Shown here piece by piece: positions 23,895 to 37,500 of a stretch of 64,000 nucleotides of DNA. The notes beneath the pieces were generated by a model. It was not told the origin of the DNA and ran no database searches. It saw only the letters and a list, made by a program, of their open reading frames with translations. This DNA comes from Antedon mediterranea (taxonomy: Eukaryota; Echinodermata; Crinoidea; Comatulida; Antedonidae): the NCBI RefSeq assembly GCF_964355755.1, contig NC_092679.1:1612001-1676000 (forward strand). The letters run 5' to 3'. Position 1 is the stretch's first letter; every line of letters begins with the position of its first letter. A program made the translations under genes and the position numbers.

Positions 23895-25099
23895 GTATGT
23901 AGAAACAGAAATAGTAAATATTGTATTTATTTTATTTTTTTTTAAATATTATTTATAGCAGGGAAGAGTGAAATTTTACTCTTCCCAGATTTATAGTTTT
24001 ATAAGGAAATGTTATAATAGTTGAATAAGGTTTGCACTATGGTTTGCGATGTTCCAATCCATTTACTTTTGTGAAGTTGAGAATTTCTTTAAATATTTAT
24101 TTTTGTACTGTCTGCTGTATCAATGTGCAGAATGGGTTAGTATATTTACTTTACTGTGCAAAAAAATAAATTGTATGTTATAGATAGTAGTTAAACTTTT
24201 TAATTTCAGAACAATTATTTATTTTATTTTTTATATATTATTATAATGTCATTCACTCTTCCCTGATTGTGTCAATGTTGACATTTGTCCTAAGTAGACC
24301 ATCACATGGTATTACAATATTGTATACAATATTAACAATCAACTTCATAATTCATGCATGAACGGCTCCAAAAGCACTCAAGCATGACTCTCAATTGATT
24401 TTGAGTTCATCTTTGTCTACAACAAAAGCCAGTAGGCTAGTTTGTATACATTAATCCAGTACATAATGTCCTACAGTCTAGGAAGGACGTCGTCGACGAC
24501 ATTATACGTGTTGGAAGCAACATGTGAAATTCATAATTGAAGCAGTGGGGATCCTGCGGGTTTATCGGCATTGGGATAAGTCTGGTTTAGGAAATCCTTT
24601 GTTTCAGAGGAAACTTTGATGTCATCGATATTAATTTATTAGCTGGAATTTTTTCAGCTGTTCAATGTTTTCTTTTGTGTGCAATAATTATTTTTGTGGA
24701 ATATTATCAGCTAGTTTCATGTACAGTAGTTATAAGACTAAATATGGTAAGGTTTTATTTCATTGGATGTCTTTATTTTACAAAGAATGTAATATTAATG
24801 TTATTTGTAAATGATATTTGTCTAGTTTAGGAATGTCTTTGTTCCAGATGTATTCATGCGTGTGTCATTAGGAATGGTAGGTTTTGGGCTAACAATACAA
24901 TACATTTATTTTCACCTTTTTATCACTCACAAAGAATATGTAGAAATTTACATTCAAGATTTTTTTTAAATAACAAACTTTCTGGATTTGTGTTTTATTG
25001 TTGGAAAAATATAGAAAAAAAAATTGAAATCGATTATTATTGCATTAAAACGTTCTATTATTTTTTTAGACTGATCCTCGTGTTGTAGGCTATAGAGTC

Positions 25100-27911
25100 A
25101 TGGCTGCCGGTGGTGTAGGTGGAGGAGGAGGGGGGAATGTGGCTTTCCCTCATGGTGCCAATCTTAACGATATACCTGCCCTTCAAGCGATCTACATGGT
25201 CCCCCCAAACCAACAACCTCAACCGCCTGTCTCTATATCGTCCGTAAGCCAAGAACTCATTGACGAAGCAGACATTTCAAAATTAATGAGTGGTATGGAT
25301 TGCCATGGCGATGAACGACAATCCCTGAGTGATATGGAAAAGTTTTTTAACAACAGCCTGCTCAGCGATATAAAATTGCGTGTTGGAGAGGTTACATTTT
25401 TCGCTCATAAGCTGATTCTCGTCCGTTCAAGTGAAGTGTTTGAGAGAATGCTGAGTGCTGATTGGATTGATCCTAACAAAGGGGTAAGAAAAAAGTTTTG
25501 ATAATAATTGTCATCTAGAATCATAGAACAATGGCAAAAATATAATATTCTTTATACTTAAATGAAATGGTTAATATTACAATTATATGACTATGGTACT
25601 ACATGTACTATCAATAATTGTAGTTCAATTTCCCTGTTCAAATTGAGTATCAACATCTTATTTCTCATTGTATTTAAATTTCTATTGTTAATATGTGTTA
25701 GAAGAATTATTTACATTGTTCAAAGCTATTACTGTGTTTACTTTGCTATATTGATTTCTTGATGAAAGAAACTCTGTTACTATTGTAATATGTCAATATA
25801 TCTTAATAATTGTGATGACATCACAACTAATTTTGTGAGCTGATAACAATAGATATACATAGGTGTGCTGCAGACATTAAACGCTTGATTGCACATGACA
25901 ATAACAATTCTGGTGTCGATAAACAATGAATATGAAATAAAGGATATTTTTTATGGTCTGTGCATCTGAAATTACAGTCATTAATACTTGGTATCTTATT
26001 AAATTATACCAGTAAATATTAACGTAAAATTTAAAGCTAGAGGTACTTAGGATTAAAGTTTGCTAGATAACAAACCAAACTGTGCCAAATTCATAAGTAC
26101 AAATTGGCAAGAAGTGGAAACAGTTAATTGTTACTTGGCTTGTTTTCATTTAAACTGTTCCAAAACAAAATTCAGCAAATGCCAAACAAATTAATTGTTG
26201 GCATAAATAGAATTATATCATCACTGATATTCAGAATAAATTATCATTTGATATGTGTAGGAGGTAGATATGTAAACATTTCCTTTTCCTTTAAATATAC
26301 ATTTACAATTATAAATGTTATAAGAACAGGAGATGAGACCTTCTTTTAACCATGGTTAATTCTGAATCATTTTTATGTTAAAGATGTATTGTTTCCCATA
26401 AACATGAAAAATGAAAATTAATGAAATCAGACTTTTTGCAGTTTTAATAGAGTTTTTCTGTTCTTACTTCTGTAAAAAAACAATAATCATTTCACTTATA
26501 AAAAGACAAAATAAATGGTTATTTTCAACCAAAAGCCCATTATCTGACAGACAATTTAAGCATTTTTTGCTTTAAATTACATTTTTTTTCAGGTAATTTC
26601 TTCTTTTTTTTCGATCCAGTTTTTGGTCAAAGTGAATTAACTAAACTAAGTAACTATTATGTGACATTAAAATGGCATATTCAACAAATAAAATTTTTTT
26701 TTTAGGTTTCACAATAATGTTTAAATATTTCCATGTAATTTTATTTTTGAACAAAGAGCTTATCTAAAATTATTGTTAAATAAACTACTCGCACATGTTT
26801 TTTTATAATTTCATAGGAGTTGGAACTCGTCGAAGAACCAGAATGTCTTGATGTATTCCCATCATTTCTACGATTCTTGTACGGGTGCCACATAGTACTA
26901 ACAACTGAGAACACGCTACCGGCCCTCATGCTGGCAGACAAGTACAACGTCGCCGATCTACGAAGGGTATGCATTCATTTCGCAATGACCAATATAATAC
27001 CAAAACTTCAGCTTAAAGACGTATTTCATATTTGGTATCAGTATGCAACAAAGTGCTATCATCAGCGACTCATCACAAACTGTATACAAGCGCTCTCTCC
27101 GAAAGCTGACGACATCATGTCCATGCCGGAATGGACTCACGAATGGTTAAACCTTGATAAAGAACAATTGACAGAGTTTTTACGCAGCTCTGATTTGACA
27201 ATCCGAAACGAGATTACTTTATTTTATGCTGTAGTTAAGTGGATCGAGTCGGCAACACATCCTAATCGGATGCAAAACAGCGAAAAACTTCTACGCGAGC
27301 TGATGCATTTTATTCGGTTTCCGATGATGACGCCAGAACAATTAGATGCCCTTGAGCATCATAAGATTATTGAACAGCACAAAGATCTTTTTCTACCGTT
27401 ACTTCTACAAGCCTATAAATTCAACTCGCTAACACTGGAGCACCGCGCAAATAATAAAGACTTTACGACTTCATCCTTCTTACTGAGAAATTACACAGAC
27501 CTACGTTGGGATAAACGTATTGTTCTAACCGGTTATTCGCAGTATATAAAAGTCTCGGAAGTTATGCCTCGTTTCTCAACACGTTCCTCAGCCTATCCGC
27601 ACACAAGTTGGGACTGGGAAATTAAAATTTACCCTAAGGGGTCGTCGTCAACTAACGATGATTTCCGTGCCATCTTATATTCTAACGTGGTCCTAGATCA
27701 GCCTAGGCCAATGGAGTACTTGCTGTCGTTGGTGAGTAATAACGCCGTCTTGCGTACTGTATCAGGAAAAAAGAACTTTTCGAAAACGAGGTATCAAGTT
27801 GATACTGAGATTGATAAGAAAGTGACGTTGGAGGAGTTGATGGCTCCTGGTTGCCCGCTTCTTATCAATGATTCTGTTGTACTACAGGTTTCTATCAAGC
27901 CATTACAATGA
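25100..27911 (+). CDS. BTBD17: BTB/POZ-BACK protein, BTBD17-like
   Basis: Coding exons 25100-25483 (the exon opens at 25070) and 26817-27911 join in phase 0 to give 492 aa. The N-terminus has a glycine run and no signal peptide, unlike vertebrate BTBD17, which I recall as secreted-like. BTB domain about 80-185 (LSDIKLRVGEVTFFAHKLIL; VFPSFLRFLYG; ADKYNVADLRRVC). BACK domain about 190-300 (LRSSDLTIRNEITLFYAVVKW; FIRFPMMTPEQL). The rest matches the BTBD17 C-terminal region (LLLQAYKFNS, FLLRNYTDLRW, and the ending VSIKP). BTB-BACK proteins generally dimerise and may act as cullin-3 adaptors; no function can be assigned here. The second exon is noticeably GC-richer than its surroundings, as expected for coding sequence. 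A galectin-3-binding-protein-like relative is the main alternative name. Confidence 0.85.
26378..26705. mobile_element. Family B element, old and degraded
   Basis: Begins TTAAAGATGTATTGTTTCCC and shares scattered inner blocks (AACTATTATG, a T-rich tail); the right terminus is no longer recognisable. BTBD17-like intron. Confidence 0.6.
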
Positions 27912-28560
27912 ACTACAGCAGATTAAGGGGACACCTTCAGGACCCAACAAAATAACTTAATAGTGTCCTGGGGGTTTCTAATGAATATGGATATCTCATA
28001 GTGTTGAAAAATATATTGGCCCTCCTTTGTTCACTATTTATATTAAGAGGACACTGTCAAAACCCAACAATTGTCCCCTTAATTAGTGTCCCGGTTTTCA
28101 ATGAATAAGGATTTTCCGTAGTGTTAAAACATATATTGCCCCCCCCCCCCTTCGTTCATTACTAGGTGCCGCCTCTCCCCCTCCCCCTTAGAATAGTTTG
28201 TACTGCTCAATGTGAACTGATTTTCAAAATATTGAATACAAATTTAACAAACAAGATTAATGTTTGATTTGCCAAATTATTATGTAAAATATTAATTTTT
28301 AACATTAATATATAGAATATATTAATTGATTACAAACTTATTGAAAGTTTGCAGTTGTTTGTGAAGTTGTAGAAAAACTGTAACCATTTTATTATTTAAT
28401 GTGTGTTGGCTATTTTGGCGGATTTTTATCTATTATTTATTATCTATTTTAGAATATTATATAGATCTGTATGTCTTGGAATTAGTCATTGCAACATTCA
28501 GTATGAAATAAATTTAATAAATGGATCATCATCGATATGAACTGTTAAGTTAATTAACTT
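27912..28560 (+). other. 3' UTR of the BTBD17-like gene
   Basis: Runs from the stop codon to AATAAA near 28507. It opens with two diverged copies of a segment of about 110 bp (27925-28030 and 28043-28150) sharing GGACAC, ACCCAACAA, TAGTGTCC and ATATATTG blocks, then a C-rich tract (28140-28190). A related copy occurs near 40265-40390, so this is probably a dispersed repeat rather than a gene-specific element. Confidence 0.5.
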
Positions 28561-28580
28561 GTGTGTGCATTAGAATATAC

Positions 28581-29094
28581 TTAAAGATGTATTGTCCCTT
28601 AAAACACAAAAAATATCAAAAGGTCAAAATATTCTAAATTTAAATTGACCATATCAAAGTAATATTAATGTTATTCGCTTTTACGTAATTAACAGGTAAA
28701 TTAATTTGATTACATTTCGTCTGGAAATTCGTCGCGAGCGAAACTAAACAAAGATTTCAAACCACGAGTATGCATTATATACATTATTGCATTATTATGC
28801 ATGATGCTAATTAGGATTGTTTACAACCTCGTCACGGTTGAGAAGGTGTTTTCACACAGATCGCGAGGAAGTTTTATGATTATGCATACAGAGTAGCCAA
28901 ACAAACACGTTGCATTATGAGATATGTTTTGATCGAAACCTTTGACTGGAAGTCAAAGTTATTTTTTTTAAACAAAAAACGTCTGTATTTTAGTTAAATG
29001 ATTTTTTTTTCAGACTAATTTTTGGTGAAAGTGAACAACTATTATGATACCACTTTTTTTTTAAATATTTTATTTTAAGACAATACATCTTTAA
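28581..29094. mobile_element. Family B TTAA-flanked element (514 bp)
   Basis: Left end TTAAAGATGTATTGTCCCTT; right end GACAATACATCTTTAA. Inner sequence closely matches the copies at 7041 and 47685 (CACACAGATCGCGAGGAAG, ATTATGCATACAGAGTAGCC). Confidence 0.88.
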
Positions 29095-29158
29095 CTAACT
29101 CAAAGAATAAATGAAAATGAAAATAAATTGTTGTTTACGTTTTTCATTTGTTTTGCAT

Positions 29159-29315
29159 TCATTCCCACTAGAGACGCGACGCAAAGACCTACGCGCAACG
29201 ACATCGACTTGACCAATGACAAGCCACTGTTTGAATATTCCATCGCTTGTGATTGGTCAAAACACTTACGTTACGTTATGTCCTTGCGTTACGTTGCTAA
29301 TGGGAACCAAGCTTT
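29159..29315. mobile_element. Family F palindromic element, copy 1
   Basis: TTCCCACTAG at the left and GGGAACCAAGCTTTA at the right, with a near-complete palindrome between (TTGACCAATGACAAG against CTTGTGATTGGTCAA). Confidence 0.8.
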
Positions 29316-29463
29316 AGGCTTACAATCAATTACAGTATATCGTAGTATCAGCTATCAGGGGATATATTGTAGCGATTTTAAACTTTAGACCAATTGCTGT
29401 ACTACCAATTTCCTGATAATATTTGATATATGTTATTTATATTCTTCGACTCGAGCAAACTGA

Positions 29464-29645
29464 AGCGTGGTTCCCACTAGCGACGCAACGCAAGGACGTA
29501 ACGCAACGCAAGTGAATTGACCAATCACAAGCGATGGCTTATTCGCTTGTGATTGCTAACTTTCTATAACTTCGCTTGTCATTGGTTAAAACGCTTGCGT
29601 TGCGTTTATACGTCCTTGCGTTACGTTCTAGTGGGAACCAAGCTT
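29464..29645. mobile_element. Family F palindromic element, copy 2
   Basis: GTTCCCACTAGCGACGCAAC at the left; GTTCTAGTGGGAACCAAGC at the right; inner arms carry CCAAT and ATTGG. The spacer contains a small extra duplication of CGCTTGTGATTG. Confidence 0.85.
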
Positions 29646-29802
29646 TATTGGTGATAAAACGTAAACGAAAGTTTCGACCCATACAAATACAAAAATTCCG
29701 TAATACAGTACAGAACATAAGTATTTGCAAAAACCCCAACGCATTTCACACGTTTTCGTTGAGTTTGACGTGTGGTGTTTTAAGACGACCGTTCGCACTA
29801 AT

Positions 29803-29949
29803 GCTTGGTTCCCACTGGAGACGAAACGCAAGGACGTAACGCAACGTAAATGAGTTGACCAGTCACAAGCAATGGATTATTCCCTTGTCATTGGTCAACA
29901 CGCTTGCGTTTACGTCCTTGCATAGCGTCCTAGTGGGAACCAAGCTTTA
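29803..29949. mobile_element. Family F palindromic element, copy 3
   Basis: GCTTGGTTCCCACTGGAGAC at the left and CCTAGTGGGAACCAAGC at the right. Most compact copy. Confidence 0.85.
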
Positions 29950-31349
29950 ACTCATCCCATGATATTGCAAAACGTGGCACGGACTTTTCTCCGACAACTT
30001 GACCGCATTAGGGCTCAGTGTGAACGTAGTTTTAATTACACTTCAAGGAAAAAAAACAAAACAGAATTTACATCTTGTACTGATTGACCTAAATAGAAAA
30101 TCCCAAATTACAGATATGCTACAGTATTTATTGGTCCTATTGAAGATTAAATCTGAGATTTGATTCTAATCTATTGACCTTTCTCATACCAATAATCCGA
30201 CAATAGAACAACATCATTCCCCAGGGCTTACAACACCTGACCATAGGGTATTTCAATCCAGTATATTTTTCAACATGTATTATTTTAAGGCCCTGTATTA
30301 ACAGACGCAACGTATGTGAGATTCTTACAAATTATATAGCTATTAACTTTCCCAATATGGGAATTAATAAATACCTCCCCTGAAAAAAAGTTACGAAAAT
30401 AATCAGAAAGCACGATGTTCTGACATTTATTGATGTCCAACCCAATGATTGTGAATATTAGCTCTTATGACATCTTCGATTCAATATTTGGTCAGCAATT
30501 AATATTACCGTATTAGGTTATCTGCTACTTGGAAAATTTCTCTACAAAAAAAGTAATAAATATATTAAAATCCGCTGAAATATGTTTCTGCTATTAAAAA
30601 TTAAAATGTAGTTACTTGTGGATCACGTATAGTATTACTATTAGTAATGTAGTGTAGTGACCTTAAAATGCATTACTCGATGTATGCAGCTTTTCAAACT
30701 AAAATTAACGTTTCTTTGAGGTTAAACTGGCTTATACCAAACGAACTTAAGCCTATGAATCATTCAAAACAATACATCATTATAAGAAAAACGTGATCAG
30801 CCTGAATGCTCAATATTTAAATTTTTATCAACTTTTTTTACGATGGATAAAACGTCGCCCTCTATTGTCATGACCATAGCTACCATTCCGGTTACTTCAA
30901 AAACAAGTTTTCGTCGTGAATTTAGTTTTATTTATAGTTTGTTAAATCTTAATGAATAGAACCATTTCCAGTAAGTTTAATAATGTAGTCATAGTGAACT
31001 GCAATAACAGGATAGCTATTCACTAGCAGCTGGGCAGTTAAGTGGTGGTAGGCTAGGTAGGCCTGCCCTAGGCCTAGAAAAATAGGATCGGAGGATCGGA
31101 GAGGAGGAGGAGCAGACCAGGTGGTGCCACACACAGTCACAGTGTCAGTAGTTACTACTAGGCCTAGGCTAACTATACCCTCACATTCCGCTCCTAGCTA
31201 AGCATGAGCCTCATGTCTTAGTTGTATTGGTGGTGGGTGGTTCTCTATCGGTGCGGTAGGCCTATGAGTATGCCATTGAATGGACTAATATTAATAACAA
31301 TAATATAACAAGGTTTACCACAAGTTAGGGCTAAATAGAAATATAGTGT
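29950..31349. other. Intergenic sequence upstream of the CCDC175-like gene
   Basis: No gene seen. A cluster of AGGCCTA motifs and purine-rich GGAGGA sequence occupies 31030-31210. The promoter of the CCDC175-like gene is presumably in the right part, but no core element can be named. Confidence 0.5.
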
Positions 31350-31465
31350 GCGCGATGCCATGATGGGAGGATTTGGGAGCAAACGTCATGGTGCGTACAT
31401 ACGTTTTGTTGCCTGTTTTTACGCGCCGTGACGTTTGCTCTCAAATTCCTATCATGCATTGTGCA
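31350..31465. repeat. Inverted repeat (about 40-bp arms) upstream of the CCDC175-like gene
   Basis: Left arm contains GGGAGCAAACGTCATGGTGC, right arm contains CGCCGTGACGTTTGCTCTCA. Imperfect arms and a short loop suggest a hairpin-type miniature element; it sits just 5' of the first coding exon. Confidence 0.7.
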
Positions 31466-31550
31466 ATGACATTCCCTCGCGAAATCAAGCTATTTACAAT
31501 AAACCTTATATGAATAAAACAGTTTGTCAGACAATCAACACTACCGCAGC

Positions 31551-34500
31551 ATGGTGGATGACATGGATGGCCAATTTCAACCACTTGTTGTAGAGCTGCT
31601 CATAATCATAACCATACTTGACAACATACTTGTTATTATTCCTATAAGGTTCATGATGACAGCAGTAACAAAGGCACCCAATGTGAACAGCACTATTGAA
31701 CATCTACAAGAGTTAGGTAGGATAACCTCTCAATAACAAGAATAATAATAATGATATAGAATGATCATATAATATTAATAATGACAAGTTGATATTATAC
31801 ATAGCCTACTACTAAAAAGTGAACTTTTAAAAAGTATATATAATTTATAAAAAATATATTTCATGCATAGTAGTTGAGAGATGAGACATATACATGTGTT
31901 TAATTTCTTTTTTATTTCAAAAAAATTATTTAGGTGATCGTATGAGAACATCTGAATATACATTCCAAGATGCAGATGTGGATTTACTAAATGCTATCTC
32001 ACAATCAATAAAAGATTTGGTAAATATTTAATTTAAAGTTTATTTCTTGAATAAAACACAAGTTTTAATTAATTTAAGGGAAATTGGTAACTGATAATAG
32101 AAACTAATAACATAACCACTATACCAAGTTGTTTTCACACTCTGCGTAAACATTCATAGGATTAGTAGGCATTGGTTCACACAGAACCTAATCCGAATTT
32201 TCTCACTTAAATATTATGAAACAAACAGATAAAGGATGATCTAAAGCTCTGTCTACACTATCAAAAAGTGTGATGTGCCCAAACCTGGCAGTGATATTCC
32301 CAATATGGTAGTGATATGATGTCATCATGTCCATTATATGGGTACATCATATTTATATCACATACAACTTGATAGTGTAGACAGAGCTTTATTGTGTTAT
32401 GAACAATATAATATATTTGTAATGAAACAAGTTTTTTATTCACTGATTCTGCAACAGGATATAGAGCGTGTCCAGGTGCACAACACGCTTGAAATCGAGA
32501 CAATAGCCGCTAGTTTGCTAAGGAACAAGCTTCAATTCTTCCCATCAAGTATCAAGAGAGAGATCAAAGACGCTGTGGAGTCAGCTAGGTCTTCAAATGC
32601 GGAAGAGTTGAAAAATCTACAGGTATTATATTTACTTGTTTTTGTTACGTTTTGAACAAAACATTTATTACCACCAAGCTGTGCACTATTATATATATAC
32701 TATATATATCACTACTCCATAGACAAGTCTTTACCCCGATGACCTGATCTTGTCTAACCTCTGTCTACACTATTAAGTGTGATGTGCCTAAATATGGATT
32801 GGTAGTGATGTGCCTAAATATGGTAGTGATATGATGTCATTGTGTCCATATATGAGCACATCATCATTTTTTTGTCACATATATTTGATAGTGTAGACAG
32901 AGCTTAAGTCTCGGCTACTAGTTCAGAAACAAAGTGTAGTGTATTTGATTCATTTTCAGGATGAACTTACCGCTTTAAATGATAGCCTCATTTATCTTGA
33001 AGACAAACAGAAGAATTTAAGCAAAGAAAATGCCATCCTACAGTAAGTGTAAATTGGTTTGAATTTCTTACAAGTTAGATTCATATTAAAAACATTGCAT
33101 TACATAAGTAGTTATTATTAGTGATCTGTGGCATATATATGGCAACACATCATAAAGTATTTAACATCAGAAAATCATGACTGTAGTTTCAGTTCTAATT
33201 TCATCTGAAAACGGATTGGCAAAGAGAAGAATTTACTTGGTAGATAACTAGCTAGGTGTAATGTGAATTAACTTTAATATCATAATATACTATAGAGTAA
33301 ATAACTTTATGTGACAAAAAAATGTGATGTGCACAAAAAATGTAGTGTGCCCATATATTGACATGATGATGTTATATCACTACCATATTAGGGCATATCA
33401 CTACCATATTTGGGCACATCACTACCATATTTGGGCACATCACATATTTTGTCAGCTAGTTTGATGTGTAGACAGAGCTTAACATGTTTTGTGTTTATAA
33501 TATTCTTCTACAATAGTCCTGAACGTGATATGGTACGGCAACAACATGAAGAGGTCATCTCACAGCTTAACCAGCGTATGGCGGACAAAGCAAGGTATAA
33601 TTGTTGCCCTATCTCTGGTTTCATCATTCAATCATAATTAAAACTTTAATGTTGTCAGTTTGAAAGAGGCATTTTAATTTTTTTTAAACTAAAAATAGAA
33701 TCCAATGGTAACCGGACAGGGAATAATTTCGCCAGTGTAGCATAGCAAAAAGCTATACAAAACAACGTTATTGCTACACATTTGTACAATTGTGTAGCAA
33801 AAAATACAATACAAAACTATGTTTCTCGAATCAAAAATTAGTTTGATTAGCAATATTGCTAAACAGAATTTTGAAATGAAATTTTTCCCTAAACCACATT
33901 ACAGTGTTATTAGTAATTACCTGTTCAAGTAGGTCTTAGCTGTGTACATTACAGTGTTATTGTTAGCAAATACTTGTTTAATGTTATAATAATGTAATTT
34001 TTTCTTTGCTGCGTATTTCACGCATGTTGTTTTTGTATTTATTTTGTTTCACTTATTTGGACGCACTTTTATCATCAAAGTGTGCCACTGTTGTAAAAGT
34101 GAAAATAAATAGATTATTAAATTATAAAGGCCTGACTTGTCCACAATGTAAAAAAAATGTGTTTATTTATAGCAAGCAAATCACATTGAATGAAACCAGA
34201 GATCAGCTGAGAGACACCAATCAGAAGGTTAGTGACAATCATTGTGATATTGTCATCAATTTATAATTGACACTACTCACGACAATATAGCATAGTCAAT
34301 CTGTACATGCCCACAAAGTATTCCCTGTTGTGATTGTCATTACAATATTTTCCTGCTTGAAATATTGATGGTATTGGTGTAATTGAAAGTCTGTATTGTT
34401 TGATGTGCAGTATTATTATTATTACAAATTCATGGTTTATTTGATATAGTGCCCTCTATTGTTTTGGTTTACTTTCAAACCATGTACTGTAAGTATAATA

Positions 34501-37500
34501 ATTATGTCTAGTGGTTTTATTATTTCAAATCAATTAATATTCAGAATCACTGGGTGGTTTAGATTTTCTTCTATGCTTGTTAATAGTAGGCTGTATGCTT
34601 ACCTTCCAATCCCAAGGTCCGGGGTTCAATCCTGACCTAGTGCCAGGGTTCAATCCTGACCTAGTGCCAGGGTTGTAACTCACAACTGCACAAACAAGAG
34701 ACTTAGTTTATAAGCGCGATAAATTATATAGTTTAGTTAGTAGTATAATTTATCCATCCTGTAATTGGCGAGTTACTCGCTGTTGGATGCGTATAAAATA
34801 AAAAAATTAAAAAATTGATGTCCAAATATGAGTATTTTAACATTCATTTTAATTGGATAAAAAAAACTGTACAAAGCCAGACCCCCATTGTGTTAAAAAT
34901 GATTTAGCAAGGTCATAGAAATAGTGAGATAAGGGTAAGATCTGATCTGATCAAGGCCGTAGAATTAGTAATATAAGGGTAACTAAGGCTTTGTACTGGT
35001 CTATAATTCTTTATTGTCTCATTAAAGTTTGTTTCACAGGCTGTGTCTGTTTTTCATAGATTTTATGATATCTGGAAAAAAAATATGTAATGATATAATG
35101 GTGGAGATTTATATATGAATATGTGGTTGTAAATTTTATTTATTTCATTATAATGTCATTATAATCATCTTTTACATCATCATCATTACCATCATCATTT
35201 GCATCTTTTTTCATTATCAACAGCATAATCATTATCTTCATCCTTCTTACATCATGCATCATTTTCACTATCAATGTCATACTGCCACAATATAAAACAC
35301 TTTTTTTTTTCATATGCATCCAACAGTGAGTAATTCACCAATTACAGGATGGATAAACTATTTTATATTTTATCATGCTTAACTAAGTCTCATTTGAGGC
35401 TTAGGTAGTGTAGTTGAAAGAGTTGTGAGTTACAACACTGCACAAGGTAAGGATTGAACCCTGGACCTTAGGATTGGAAGGAAAGCATGTTAATCACCAA
35501 GCTCCACTACAACAGAAAATATCTGATGATATTCTGACAAATGCTACAGGTTAAAAATGTTGACTTTTGATTGTATAACAGATTGTAGACTTAGAGACAG
35601 GAATTATCATTCTGAAGGAGGATATGATACAGGAAAGAGCTGATGCAAGACAGGAGAAAAAACGACTCAAACAAGCTGTGGTAAGTCACTGCCATTCAGA
35701 CTACTTGGTTATCGCATCCGCCGTCTTGTGACCAAACTATGGCCACACTTTTTTTGTGTTATATGTAGTACGTTTGTTTTTGCAGATTTCTTTATTTGTT
35801 CAAGACATTTTAATTATTTTAATTTCAATGTGCTATTTTTTCTATCCAAATTTTTGTCGCTGAAACTAAGTTTGCCAAAATAACCAATTTAGTCCATCAT
35901 CTAATCACTAAAACTATGTTAGTCATTCACTAAAACCAAGTTAACCATTCACTAAAACCAAGTTAGCCAGCCACTAAAACAAAGTTAGCCAGTAACTAAA
36001 ACCAATTTAGCCAGTCACAAAACCAAGTTAGCCAGCCACTAAAACCAAGTTAGTCAATCACTAAAACCAAGTTAGTCAATCACTAAAACCAAGTTAGCCA
36101 GTCACTAAAACCAAGTTAGCCAGCCACTACAACCAAGTATACCCAGTCACTAAAACCAAGTTAGCCAGCCACTAAAACCAAGTTAGCCAGTAACTAAAAC
36201 CAATTTAGCCAGTCACTAAAACCAAGTTAGCCAGTCACTAAAACCAAATTAGCCAGTCACTAAAACCAAATTAACCAGTCACAAAAACCAAGTTAGCCAG
36301 CCACTAAAACCAAGTTAGCCAGTAACTAAAACCAATTTAGCCAGTCACTAAAACCAAGTTAATCAATCACTAAAACCAAGTTAGCAGCTACTAAAACCAA
36401 GTTAGTCAGTCACTAAAACTAAGTTAGCCAGCCACTACAACCAAGTTAGTCAGTCACTAAAACCAAGTTTGCCAGTAACTAAAACCAATTTAGCCAGTCA
36501 CTAAAACCAAGTTAGTCAATCACTAAAACCAAGTTAGCAGCTACTAAAACCAAGTTAGCCAGTCACTAAAACTAAGTTAGCCAGTCACTAAAACCAAGTT
36601 AGCCAGTCACTAAAAGTTGCTTGCATCTGTGTAGTGAGTCAGCTGACATCAGCTGATGCAATAAACTATGTTTATAAAGTTGACAACTTACTATTATACC
36701 TTAGTTACTAGCATATTTCACAACCTGAAATGAAAATGATTATAGTATATGTATATGTATCATCGTTGTCTTGTTCAACTTATCTACTGACCTGTACAGA
36801 GCCTCAAATTTATGTCAACTCATTAAACTGATATAAAATGTGTTACTAAGTTACTAAGGTGAACAGCAGATGATATTATTTTATTACCATCTACAAAGCA
36901 TTGGATTTTGAAAAAGGATTTCTTTTATACAGTATAGTAGGTTTATTTAGGAATGTGATTTATCATAAATTGACATTAGGCAGGTGGGTAATACTAAATA
37001 GTATTACGTTTTATTCTACCATAGATAAACTTGATTCAGCCAACTGTAAAACTGTATTAAGAATCCTCCCGATTTTAAATTCATAAATACAATTTTCTTT
37101 ATTCAAAATACAAGAAAATAAATAAGTACAAATATAAATAATTTACTTTTTAAAGTTTTTGTTTCTGTAGTTACAGTCTGACCTAACGTCACCTTTGAAA
37201 TTAGTTTTTTCAATTTACTTGTACCAACTGTTAACATATTATAGCTAAGGTATAATATAATATTTTGTCGTGGCTATGTCAATTAGTCTTACATTCATCT
37301 GAATGATGGATGACCTAAGGCAAAAATATTTAAAGCACCTTGATTGGTCCAATCATTGATCAAGGGCTTCTTTTGTCTAGTGCCTGCCTTGACCAGAGGA
37401 GAGTCAATACCTCAATACTAGATGAAGGGGCTGCCATAAGAGTCAGCAGTGCTGATTTCAAATGCCTAATGGGACCCCAGCTCCATATATACAGCACCCG

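Noticed and set aside
29576-29839. 87-codon frames on both strands
   Set aside because: Formed by the palindromic family F elements, which read open on both strands.
34609-34680. Possible functional tRNA gene (B box GGTTCAATCC)
   Set aside because: No cloverleaf can be folded, and the same head is joined to a shared tail in a second copy; it is a SINE.
35875-36616. Regular short repeats reminiscent of a CRISPR array
   Set aside because: Units are directly adjacent 22-bp tandem repeats with no unique spacers, inside an intron of an animal gene. It is a minisatellite.
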